A DNA stretch of 9,707 nt from Betaproteobacteria bacterium RBG_16_58_11. Its GTDB lineage: Bacteria; Pseudomonadota; Gammaproteobacteria; Burkholderiales; Thiobacteraceae. Where the stretch lies: assembly GCA_001770235.1 (NCBI GenBank), contig MEQN01000132.1, forward strand, positions 1 to 9,707, given 5' to 3'. Both the position numbers and the translations under genes were made by a program. Positions within the stretch are counted from its first letter, which is position 1, and every line of letters starts with the position of its first letter. The notes beneath the pieces are model-generated. The model was not told the origin of the DNA and made no database searches. It saw only the letters and a program-made list of their open reading frames with translations. Shown here in pieces: positions 1 to 5,612 of the stretch.

Positions 1-890
1 ACGCGCGCGGGGTCGGTGGGCATGGTGCGGATTTTTTTCACGACGCTGTCGGGGTCTTCTCTTAAGGCAATCGTGTTGTTGTAGGACTTGGACATTTTTT
101 GTCCGTCGAGGCCGGGCATTTTCGCGGCAGTGGTGAGCAGCGCTTGCGGTTCGGCCAGGATCATTTTGCCGCCGCCCTCCAGGTAGCCGAAGAGGCGCTC
201 CCGATCGCCCATCGAGAGATTCTGCGCTTCGTGCAGCAGGGCTTGGGCCGACTCCAGCGCTTCGTCGTCGCCTTGTTCCTGGTAGCGGTTGCGCAACTCG
301 TCGTACAGCTTGCATTTTTTCGAGCCGAGTTTCTTGACGGCTTGCAGCGCTTTTTCCTCGAACCCCGGCTCGCGTCCATAGAGATGATTGAAGCGGCGCG
401 CGATTTCGCGCGTGAATTCGATATGCGGCACTTGATCTTCGCCCACCGGCACTTGGTTCGCGCGATAGATCAGGATATCGGCGCTTTGCAACAAGGGATA
501 TCCGAGGAAACCGTAGGTCGAAAGATCTTTCTCGGTGAGTTTTTCCTGCTGGTCTTTATACGTCGGCACGCGCTCCAGCCAACCCAGCGGGGTCATCATG
601 GAGAGCAGCAGATGCAGCTCGGCGTGCTCCGGCACGCGTGATTGGATGAACAAGGTCGCTTGGGATGGATCGACACCGGCAGCGAGCCAATCAATCACCA
701 TGTCCCACACGCTTTGTTCGATGATGTGCGGGTTATCGTAATGCGTGGTCAGCGCGTGCCAGTCGGCGACAAAGAACAGGCACTCGTATTCGTGCTGCAA
801 TTGAATCCAGTTTTTGAGCACCCCATGGTAGTGCCCCAGATGCAGGCTGCCGGTGGGGCGCATGCCGGAGAGCACGCGTTCGACGAACAT
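1..890 (-). CDS. trpS: Tryptophanyl-tRNA synthetase, 3' end cut by window
   Basis: Class I aminoacyl-tRNA synthetase that charges tRNA-Trp with tryptophan using ATP, in the cytoplasm. I translated 296 residues. The class I signatures are HLGH at residues 17-20 (HIGH box) and KMSKS at 265-269, with the substrate-pocket segment PVGEDQ at 148-153. The sequence between about 178 and 253 is longer than in the short E. coli-type enzyme and matches the long TrpS form of many proteobacteria. That insert has only one Cys (193), so the iron-sulfur cluster known from some TrpS proteins is not expected. The start is the ATG at 888-890: an in-frame TAA lies 12 nt upstream and a strong Shine-Dalgarno (AAGGGAAG, 897-904) precedes it. 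That site overlaps the stop codon of the M50 gene, which suggests translational coupling. Roughly the last 100 residues, including most of the anticodon-binding domain, lie outside the window. Confidence 0.97.
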   Translation of the reverse strand, partial: MFVERVLSGMRPTGSLHLGHYHGVLKNWIQLQHEYECLFFVADWHALTTHYDNPHIIEQSVWDMVIDWLAAGVDPSQATLFIQSRVPEHAELHLLLSMMTPLGWLERVPTYKDQQEKLTEKDLSTYGFLGYPLLQSADILIYRANQVPVGEDQVPHIEFTREIARRFNHLYGREPGFEEKALQAVKKLGSKKCKLYDELRNRYQEQGDDEALESAQALLHEAQNLSMGDRERLFGYLEGGGKMILAEPQALLTTAAKMPGLDGQKMSKSYNNTIALREDPDSVVKKIRTMPTDPAR

Positions 891-902
891 AGTGGACTTC
901 CC

Positions 903-1565
903 TTAAGAACCAAACAGAAATAATAACAAGGCGCGCGTATAAAAAACGAATGGCCCCAATAACACGCCGAGCACGCCGCTGATCAGCAACACCACCAGAA
1001 TGATCATGCCGTAAGGCTCGATGCGCGCAAAGCGATACGCATAGGGATTCGGCAGGAGGCTGACCGCGATGCGCCCGCCGTCGAGCGGCGGCAACGGGAA
1101 CAGGTTCAGCACCATCAGCACGACGTTGATCAAAATACCGGCCTGAGACATGGCGTAAAACCACGTGCTGGCCGTCCCGCCGCCGGTCTTCATCGCCCCA
1201 TTCGCGATCCAAATCCACACTACGGCCATCAGCAAATTGGCTGCCGGTCCCGCTGCGGCGACCCAGAACATATCCTTTTTCGGATGGCGCAGCCGCGCGA
1301 AATTCACGGGCACCGGCTTGGCCCAGCCGAATAGAAAACCCTGGCCGGCGGCCGCCGTGCTGAAATACACCACCAGCGGCACGAGAATGGTGCCGATGGG
1401 ATCGATGTGGCGCAGCGGATTCAAGCTGATGCGCCCCGCTTGATACGCGGTGAGATCGCCGAAATATTTCGCGACATAACCATGCGCCGCTTCATGCAAG
1501 GTAATGGCGAACAGCACCGGTATGACGAGCACGGAAATCTGAACAATAATATCGGAGTAATCCAT
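903..1565 (-). CDS. Site-2 protease family (M50) membrane metalloprotease
   Basis: A 220-residue polytopic membrane protein of the compact M50B/rhomboid-like zinc protease type, which cleaves substrates within or near the membrane. The zinc motif HEAAH is at residues 24-28 in the first membrane segment. The second motif, NLFPLPPLDGGR, is at 154-165, with Asp162 as the expected third zinc ligand. Hydrophobic segments lie near 8-22, 57-70, 100-122, 140-160 and 185-218. No PDZ or CBS domain is present, so it is the minimal form rather than RseP. Proteins of this type commonly sit beside trpS in betaproteobacteria; substrates are generally unknown. It starts 16 nt after yciO and ends 12 nt before trpS, so it is probably co-transcribed. 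The ATG at 1563-1565 has only a weak ribosome site (GAGG). Confidence 0.93.
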   Translation of the reverse strand: MDYSDIIVQISVLVIPVLFAITLHEAAHGYVAKYFGDLTAYQAGRISLNPLRHIDPIGTILVPLVVYFSTAAAGQGFLFGWAKPVPVNFARLRHPKKDMFWVAAAGPAANLLMAVVWIWIANGAMKTGGGTASTWFYAMSQAGILINVVLMVLNLFPLPPLDGGRIAVSLLPNPYAYRFARIEPYGMIILVVLLISGVLGVLLGPFVFYTRALLLFLFGS

Positions 1566-1581
1566 CAGGCCTCGCTATTTC

Positions 1582-2211
1582 TTAATGTTCCAAACCAAAC
1601 GGTATCAGACTGCCACGGCCTTTACGCAGCACGACCGGCATCTCGCCAGTGAGGTCGATCACCGTGGTCGGCTCCACGCCGCACGCGCCGCCATCGAGAA
1701 TCAGCGCCACTTGCTTCTCCACGCGCTCACGTATTTCATCCGGGTCGTTCAAGGGCAGTTCGTCGCCAGGCAAAATCAGCGTCGAGCTTAAAATCGGCTC
1801 GTTCAATTCGGCCAACAGCGCCTGTGCCACCGGGTGCTGCGGAATGCGCAGACCGATCGTGGCGCGCTTGGGATGCTGCAAGCGGCGCGGCACTTCGCGC
1901 GTCGCTTCCAGAATGAAAGTGTAGCTGCCGGGCGTGGCGGATTTGAGCAGGCGAAACTGTTGATTGTCCAGGCGCGCGTAATGCGCAATTTCGGACAAGT
2001 CGCGGCACACCAGGGTGAAATGGTGGTCTTTGCCGACTTGCCGAATCTCGCGGATGCGCTGCTCCGCGTCCTTATCGCCAATGTGGCAACCGAAGGCGTA
2101 GCAGGAATCGGTGGGGTACACGATCACGCCGCCCGCGCGCATGATCTCGGCCGCTTGGCGAATAAGCCGCGGCTGAGGATTTTCGGGGTGGATAGTGAAA
2201 TATTGCGCCAT
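1582..2211 (-). CDS. yciO: YciO-family protein (Sua5/YrdC/YciO superfamily)
   Basis: A 209-residue cytoplasmic single-domain protein that matches E. coli YciO (about 206 residues) along its whole length from memory. Shared landmarks include GGVIVYPTDS (27-36), HHFTLVCRDLSE (63-74), PGSYTFIL (94-101), IGLRIP (119-124) and PTTVIDLT (181-188). The superfamily includes TsaC/Sua5, which make threonylcarbamoyl-AMP for the t6A modification of tRNA. The TsaC-type K-x-R and S-x-N active-site motifs are not conserved here: the regions read RQVGKDHH and LSSTLIL. It should therefore be annotated as YciO rather than as a proven threonylcarbamoyl-AMP synthase. Adjacency to the PHP gene mirrors the yciV-yciO pair in E. 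coli. The ATG at 2209-2211 aligns with the YciO N-terminus. Confidence 0.93.
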   Translation of the reverse strand: MAQYFTIHPENPQPRLIRQAAEIMRAGGVIVYPTDSCYAFGCHIGDKDAEQRIREIRQVGKDHHFTLVCRDLSEIAHYARLDNQQFRLLKSATPGSYTFILEATREVPRRLQHPKRATIGLRIPQHPVAQALLAELNEPILSSTLILPGDELPLNDPDEIRERVEKQVALILDGGACGVEPTTVIDLTGEMPVVLRKGRGSLIPFGLEH

Positions 2212-2228
2212 AAGATTTTAGAGAGGCC

Positions 2229-2246
2229 GGGGCGAAGCATCGCCCC
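2229..2246 (-). other. Intercistronic GC-rich hairpin between rnm and yciO
   Basis: A perfect 7-bp stem, GGGGCGA pairing with TCGCCCC, with a 4-nt loop. It lies entirely within the 38-nt gap between the PHP gene stop and the yciO start. No U-run follows it on the minus strand, so it does not look like an intrinsic terminator. It could protect the 3' end of the upstream message or tune yciO translation; that role is inference. Confidence 0.45.
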
Positions 2247-2249
2247 ACG

Positions 2250-3101
2250 TCACGCTGCGAGTGCCAGCACCTCTTCCCAATCTTGCCACACCGGTTGGCA
2301 GCGGCTGGGTAAATCGGGCAACTTGCCCATATCCCGATAGCTGTGGCCGGGGCCGTGATAGTCCGAGCCGCGCGAGGCGCGCAAGCCGAATTTCTCGGCC
2401 AGCCGCGTGAACTGCTCATAGTTGTCGATGTGGTGGCTGCCGGACACCACTTCCACACCCACACCGCCGAGTTGCTTGAACTCGGCAAGCAAGGCATCCA
2501 GCAAGGTGCTGCCCAAATCGTAGCGCCCAGGATGCGCGATGACCGGCAGACCGCCGGCCCCGAGGATCCAGCTCACGGCTTCATCCAGCGTGGCCCAAAT
2601 GTGCGGCACGTAGCCGGGTTTGCCCTTGACCAAATAGCGCTTGAATACGCTCTTCATGTCTTTGGCGTGGCCCTGCTCGATCAAAAAACGCGCGAAGTGC
2701 GTGCGGCTGATAATGCCTTCCGGGGCGTGTTTATACGCGCCTTCCAAGCTGTCCGCGATGCCGGCCTTGGTCAGCTCGCCGGCAATGTTTTGCGCGCGGG
2801 TCGCGCGCGAGGCGCGCAGCCGGGCCAAACCTTGTTGCAAGGCGGGATGCGCCGGATCGATGCGCAAACCCAGGATATGCAGGGTGCGGTTGCGCCAAGT
2901 CACGGAAATCTCGGTGCCTGCGATCAGGGTCATACCGATGAGCCGCGCCGCTTCCCGCGCCTCTGGAATGCCCGCCACGTCATCGTGATCGGTCAAGGCA
3001 AGCACCTGCACGCCTTGGGCGGCGGCATGGTGCACCAGTTCGCGGGGGGTCATCAGACCATCAGAAATGGTGGAGTGACTGTGTAGGTCGACTTTGATCA
3101 A
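2250..3101 (-). CDS. rnm: PHP-domain 3',5'-nucleoside bisphosphate phosphatase / RNase AM type
   Basis: A 283-residue cytoplasmic metal-dependent phosphoesterase of the polymerase-and-histidinol-phosphatase fold. Characterised members (Chromobacterium CV_1693, E. coli YciV/Rnm) remove the 3' phosphate from 3',5'-bisphosphonucleotides such as pAp and degrade short RNAs 5' to 3'. The metal-binding motifs are all visible: DLHSHS (5-10), TDHD (37-40), GTEIS (62-66), His75, SRTHF (132-136), AHPGRY (189-194) and GSDYHG (245-250). The start codon appears to be TTG (3099-3101). An in-frame TAA sits two codons upstream, and the next ATG (residue 17) would remove the essential DLHSHS motif. No clear Shine-Dalgarno precedes it. 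It is the first gene of the yciO-M50-trpS cluster, with a promoter at 3131-3159. Confidence 0.94.
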   Translation of the reverse strand: MIKVDLHSHSTISDGLMTPRELVHHAAAQGVQVLALTDHDDVAGIPEAREAARLIGMTLIAGTEISVTWRNRTLHILGLRIDPAHPALQQGLARLRASRATRAQNIAGELTKAGIADSLEGAYKHAPEGIISRTHFARFLIEQGHAKDMKSVFKRYLVKGKPGYVPHIWATLDEAVSWILGAGGLPVIAHPGRYDLGSTLLDALLAEFKQLGGVGVEVVSGSHHIDNYEQFTRLAEKFGLRASRGSDYHGPGHSYRDMGKLPDLPSRCQPVWQDWEEVLALAA

Positions 3102-3130
3102 GCGCAGTTAAAACAGGGTAATAAAAGGGA

Positions 3131-3159
3131 ATTCTAACAAAACGCCGCTATTCTGTCTG
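3131..3159 (-). promoter_or_regulatory. Sigma70-like promoter for the rnm-yciO-M50-trpS cluster
   Basis: Read on the minus strand, a -35 CAGACA (3154-3159, 4 of 6 matches) and a -10 TAGAAT (3131-3136, 5 of 6) are separated by 17 nt. The -10 carries an extended TG element (TGT directly before it). Transcription would start near 3124, giving a leader of about 20 nt before the TTG start. Position and spacing are good, but the call rests on consensus matching alone. Confidence 0.5.
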
Positions 3160-3223
3160 TTTTGCCCATGTTAAACTTGCCAGCTTCATACGCACCCTGC
3201 TTGGCTTTCGCCGCGCGGATCCC

Positions 3224-3283
3224 ATGACAGAACTGCAAGCAATCCAAACCCTGTTCTCCAGCGCCGCGCTGGACACACCATGA
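3224..3283 (+). CDS. Possible 19-codon leader ORF overlapping the yciB start
   Basis: ATG at 3224 opens a 19-codon frame ([19 protein letters not shown]) whose TGA stop at 3281-3283 overlaps the yciB ATG (3280-3282) as ATGA. The same overlap joins yciI and bolA downstream. It could be a translated leader that couples ribosomes into yciB, which lacks a clear ribosome site of its own, or the remnant of a longer gene. The ribosome site in front of it (GCGGAT) is weak. I do not recognise the peptide, and a frame this short can occur by chance. Confidence 0.3.
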   Translation: MTELQAIQTLFSSAALDTP

Positions 3284-3888
3284 AAATTTTATTCGACCTC
3301 TTCCCCATCATTCTGTTTTTTGCCGCGTTTAAGCTGGCGGGCAGCGATCCCGAGCAGGCCAACGCACTGGCCATGTCAATCGGCTACCACGCGGATATCA
3401 AGCAAATACCGATTCTCATTGCAACGGCCATTGCGATCATCGCCACGTTCGTGCAAATCGGCTGGGTGTGGTTTCGGCATTGCAAAGTGGACACCATGTT
3501 ATGGGTCAGCCTGGGGCTGATCGTCGTATTCGGCGGCGCCACCTTGTGGCTGCATGATCCGACCTTCATCAAATGGAAACCCACGGTACTGTATTGGCTA
3601 TTCGCCGTGACGCTATTGGTTTCCGATTACGTATTTAAAAAGAACCTCATCAGCGTCATGATGAAAGGCCAAGTCAAATTGCCTTCCCCGGTATGGCGCC
3701 GCCTCAATCTGAGCTGGGTGCTGTTCTTCGCCGGCATGGGCGTGCTCAATTTGTATGTGGCCTTCAACTACTCCGAATCCACCTGGGTCAACTTCAAATT
3801 GTTCGGCTTCATGGGACTGATGCTGGTATTCATCGTGTTGCAGGGCTTGATGCTCTCCAAGCACATGGAAGAGGGAGAAAACCCCTGA
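3280..3888 (+). CDS. yciB: Inner-membrane septation protein A family (YciB/IspZ)
   Basis: A 202-residue inner-membrane protein of the YciB family, implicated in cell-envelope integrity and septation through contacts with elongation and division proteins. Family landmarks are the N-terminus with [11 protein letters not shown] (4-14), [12 protein letters not shown] (90-101), the segment after it to about 114, and [15 protein letters not shown] (162-176). About five membrane segments are predicted, near 5-20, 44-65, 74-90, 102-116 and 145-160, with a last one at 173-192. It is some 20 residues longer than the E. coli protein, with extra sequence around 21-42 after the first segment. The stop overlaps the yciI start (TGATG). 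It heads the yciB-yciI-bolA-PPIase operon. Confidence 0.95.
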   Translation: MKILFDLFPIILFFAAFKLAGSDPEQANALAMSIGYHADIKQIPILIATAIAIIATFVQIGWVWFRHCKVDTMLWVSLGLIVVFGGATLWLHDPTFIKWKPTVLYWLFAVTLLVSDYVFKKNLISVMMKGQVKLPSPVWRRLNLSWVLFFAGMGVLNLYVAFNYSESTWVNFKLFGFMGLMLVFIVLQGLMLSKHMEEGENP

Positions 3889-4190
3889 TGCTCTACGCCA
3901 TCGTCGGGGAAGACATCGCCCATAGCCTGGAGCGGCGCCTCTCTGCGCGCCCCGCGCATCTGGAGCGCCTCCAAGCACTGCAAGATGAAGGCCGCCTGCT
4001 GCTCGCCGGCCCCTTCCCCGCCATCGACAGCGTCGATCCCGGCCCGGCGGGTTTCACCGGCAGCTTGATTGTGGCCGAATTTTCCTCGCAGCAAGCCGCA
4101 CAAACCTGGGCCGAGGCCGATCCCTATGTCGCTGCGGGCGTGTATGCCGGCGTCAGCGTCAAACCTTTTAAGAAGGCATTCCCCGCATGA
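3888..4190 (+). CDS. yciI: YciI-family protein
   Basis: A 100-residue cytoplasmic protein of the YciI family, a ferredoxin-like alpha+beta fold for which no firm physiological reaction is known. Some homologues are fused to or act as small enzymes, and a conserved His-Asp pair has been proposed as catalytic. Visible features are [10 protein letters not shown] at the start, R21-x2-H24-L, Asp33, [10 protein letters not shown] (35-44), and a DPYVAAGVY segment (78-86). The ATG (3888-3890) overlaps the yciB stop and is preceded by GAGGGAG at 3871-3877. This start gives the normal family length. Its stop overlaps the bolA start (ATGA). A longer open frame extending upstream inside yciB is not the gene. 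Confidence 0.94.
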   Translation: MLYAIVGEDIAHSLERRLSARPAHLERLQALQDEGRLLLAGPFPAIDSVDPGPAGFTGSLIVAEFSSQQAAQTWAEADPYVAAGVYAGVSVKPFKKAFPA

Positions 4191-4465
4191 ACACCATCGA
4201 AACCATGCAAGCCCGGCTCGCACCGCTCCAGCCATCGCATATGGAAATCCAGGATGACAGCGCCAGCCATGCCGGCCACGCCGGCGCCAAAAGCGGCGGC
4301 GGGCACTTTTTTCTTACCCTGGTGTCGGAACAGTTCGCGGGGCAGCCGACCCTCGCGCGCCACCGTAAAATACACGAATTGCTGGGCGATCTGATGCACA
4401 AACAGATTCACGCATTAAGCATCAAGGCTCACACCCCGGACGAATTTTTTTCAACCCACGACTAA
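4187..4465 (+). CDS. bolA: BolA family protein
   Basis: A 92-residue BolA protein. BolA proteins partner with monothiol glutaredoxins in iron-sulfur handling, and some act as DNA-binding stress and morphology regulators. The signature is complete: [10 protein letters not shown] (24-33), [11 protein letters not shown] (37-47), [13 protein letters not shown] (58-70, with the invariant His) and [14 protein letters not shown] (74-87). The ATG overlaps the yciI TGA, so the gene is probably translationally coupled. The next gene begins 14 nt after the stop. Pairing bolA with a parvulin PPIase is a recurring betaproteobacterial arrangement, as I recall it. Confidence 0.96.
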   Translation: MNTIETMQARLAPLQPSHMEIQDDSASHAGHAGAKSGGGHFFLTLVSEQFAGQPTLARHRKIHELLGDLMHKQIHALSIKAHTPDEFFSTHD

Positions 4466-4479
4466 GTAAAGGAATCACT

Positions 4480-5409
4480 ATGCGCAACGTCAAAGCCCGT
4501 ATCGCCCTGCTCGCGCTCGGTAGCCTGGTGCTGCTGAATGCCTGCAACGCCCAAGAAGACAAAAAATCAAGCAACATCCAAGGCGGCGTCGCCACGGCCA
4601 ATACCGAAACCGCCATCGCCACCGTCAATGGCACGCCGCTCTACCAATCCATGGTAGACAACTTCATGAAGCAAGCAGCCATGCAAAATGCGCCCGACAC
4701 ACCGGAAGTGCGCAAAGCGGTATTGGAAGAACTGATTGGCCGGGAAGTCGCGCGCCAGGATGCGGTCAAGAAAGGCTTCAACAAGCGTCCCGAGGTTAAG
4801 CAGCAAGTCGAATTTGCGGAGATGGCCATCGTTGTCAACGCCTATCTGCAGGATTTTTCCAAAACCCATCCGGCGACCGACGACCTGCTCAAGGCGGAAT
4901 ACGACAGGATCAAAACCCAAATGGGCGACAAGCAGTATCAAGCGCGCCACATTTTGGTGAAGACCGAGAAGGAAGCGCTGGACATCCTCGCCCAACTCAA
5001 AAAAGGCGCGAAATTCGATAAGCTGGCGGCAAGCAAATCGCTCGACGAAGGCTCGAAGAAAAACGGGGGCGATCTCGGCTTGAGCCCTGCGGGACGTTAT
5101 GCCAAGCCCTTCGGAGATGCTTTAATTGCAATGAAAAAAGGCGAGACCAGCAAAGCCCCGGTGCAGACCCAATTCGGGTATCACATCATCAAGCTGGAAG
5201 ACGTCAAAGACATGCCGGCTTTTGAAGAAATAAAAGCCAATATCGCCCCGCGCGTGCAACAAGAGCAATTGCGCAAACACATCGAAGATCTGCGCGCCAA
5301 AGCCAAGATCGAGTACAAAGGCACGCAAGCCCCGGCCGCAACCACCATCCCGGTTCCGGGCGCACCCGCGGACAAGCCGGCGCAGCCTGCTCCTGCTGAG
5401 AAAAAGTAA
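4480..5409 (+). CDS. Parvulin-type peptidyl-prolyl cis-trans isomerase, lipoprotein
   Basis: A 309-residue periplasmic folding factor of the PrsA/SurA-like PpiC class, which isomerises prolyl peptide bonds. The N-terminus is a lipoprotein signal: basic residues, a hydrophobic stretch (8-19) and the lipobox LNAC with Cys22. Residue +2 is Asn, not Asp, so outer-membrane sorting is expected. An N-terminal SurA-like chaperone helix region spans about 44-130. The rotamase domain runs from about 153 to 241, with ARHILV (155-160), GGDLGLSPAGRY (196-207) and QFGYHIIKLED (231-241). A Pro/Ala-rich tail (283-309) is likely disordered. The start ATG follows a good ribosome site (TAAAGGA, 4467-4473). It is the last gene of the yciB operon, followed by a terminator 22 nt after its stop. 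Confidence 0.95.
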   Translation: MRNVKARIALLALGSLVLLNACNAQEDKKSSNIQGGVATANTETAIATVNGTPLYQSMVDNFMKQAAMQNAPDTPEVRKAVLEELIGREVARQDAVKKGFNKRPEVKQQVEFAEMAIVVNAYLQDFSKTHPATDDLLKAEYDRIKTQMGDKQYQARHILVKTEKEALDILAQLKKGAKFDKLAASKSLDEGSKKNGGDLGLSPAGRYAKPFGDALIAMKKGETSKAPVQTQFGYHIIKLEDVKDMPAFEEIKANIAPRVQQEQLRKHIEDLRAKAKIEYKGTQAPAATTIPVPGAPADKPAQPAPAEKK

Positions 5410-5431
5410 TTCAGTCCATTAAATCGAAAAC

Positions 5432-5459
5432 GGCGCTGCAATCTGCAGCGCCTTTTTTT
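5432..5459 (+). terminator. Rho-independent terminator of the yciB-PPIase operon
   Basis: A perfect 9-bp stem, GGCGCTGCA (5432-5440) pairing with TGCAGCGCC (5444-5452), has a 3-nt loop and is followed at once by seven T residues (5453-5459). It sits 22 nt after the PPIase stop codon. It separates this operon from the independently promoted gene downstream. Confidence 0.93.
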
Positions 5460-5524
5460 CGTCTGCCGCACGAGGGAATGGACGCAATGGACATCTAATC
5501 GAACGTCCACAAGGTCAGCCGCCT

Positions 5525-5553
5525 TTGACAGATGGCTTGCCTGTACACATAAT
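5525..5553 (+). promoter_or_regulatory. Near-consensus sigma70 promoter for the orphan Cys-repeat gene
   Basis: TTGACA (5525-5530, 6 of 6) and CATAAT (5548-5553, 5 of 6) are separated by exactly 17 nt. The transcript should start near 5560, leaving a leader of about 50 nt before the ATG at 5613. The site lies just after the terminator of the previous operon, so the gene has its own transcription unit. It also rules out the longer reading that begins with TTG at 5553, because that codon would fall in the -10 box. Confidence 0.78.
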
Positions 5554-5601
5554 TGCGGCGGACAATTTCAACGTTATCACCCTATCCTATGGGACGCCGC
5601 C

Positions 5602-5606
5602 AGGAG
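5602..5606 (+). promoter_or_regulatory. Ribosome binding site fixing the start of the orphan gene
   Basis: AGGAG lies 6 nt before the ATG at 5613. The residues that follow form a classic signal peptide. Together these choose 5613 over the TTG at 5553, which has no ribosome site and would place 20 polar residues in front of the signal peptide. Confidence 0.85.
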
Positions 5607-5612
5607 CAACGC

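Noticed and set aside
178..360. Iron-sulfur cluster site in the TrpS insert.
   Set aside because: The insert contains only one Cys, so the multi-Cys motif needed for a cluster is absent.
99..641. A 180-residue plus-strand open frame opposite trpS.
   Set aside because: It is antisense to a well-supported synthetase frame with both signature motifs. Its composition is that of a high-GC shadow frame.
2343..3086. A 247-residue plus-strand open frame opposite the PHP gene.
   Set aside because: The opposite strand encodes all expected PHP motifs. This frame has no recognisable domain and no ribosome site.
3169..3177. A possible extended -10 (TGTTAAACT) for the yciB operon.
   Set aside because: Four of six -10 matches with TG, but no acceptable -35 at the right distance. 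A promoter must lie in 3102-3279, but I cannot place it firmly.
5479..5509. Short inverted repeat TGGACG ... CGTCCA upstream of the strong promoter, as a possible operator.
   Set aside because: Only 6 bp per arm with a 19-nt gap, which is expected by chance; no known regulator site is matched.
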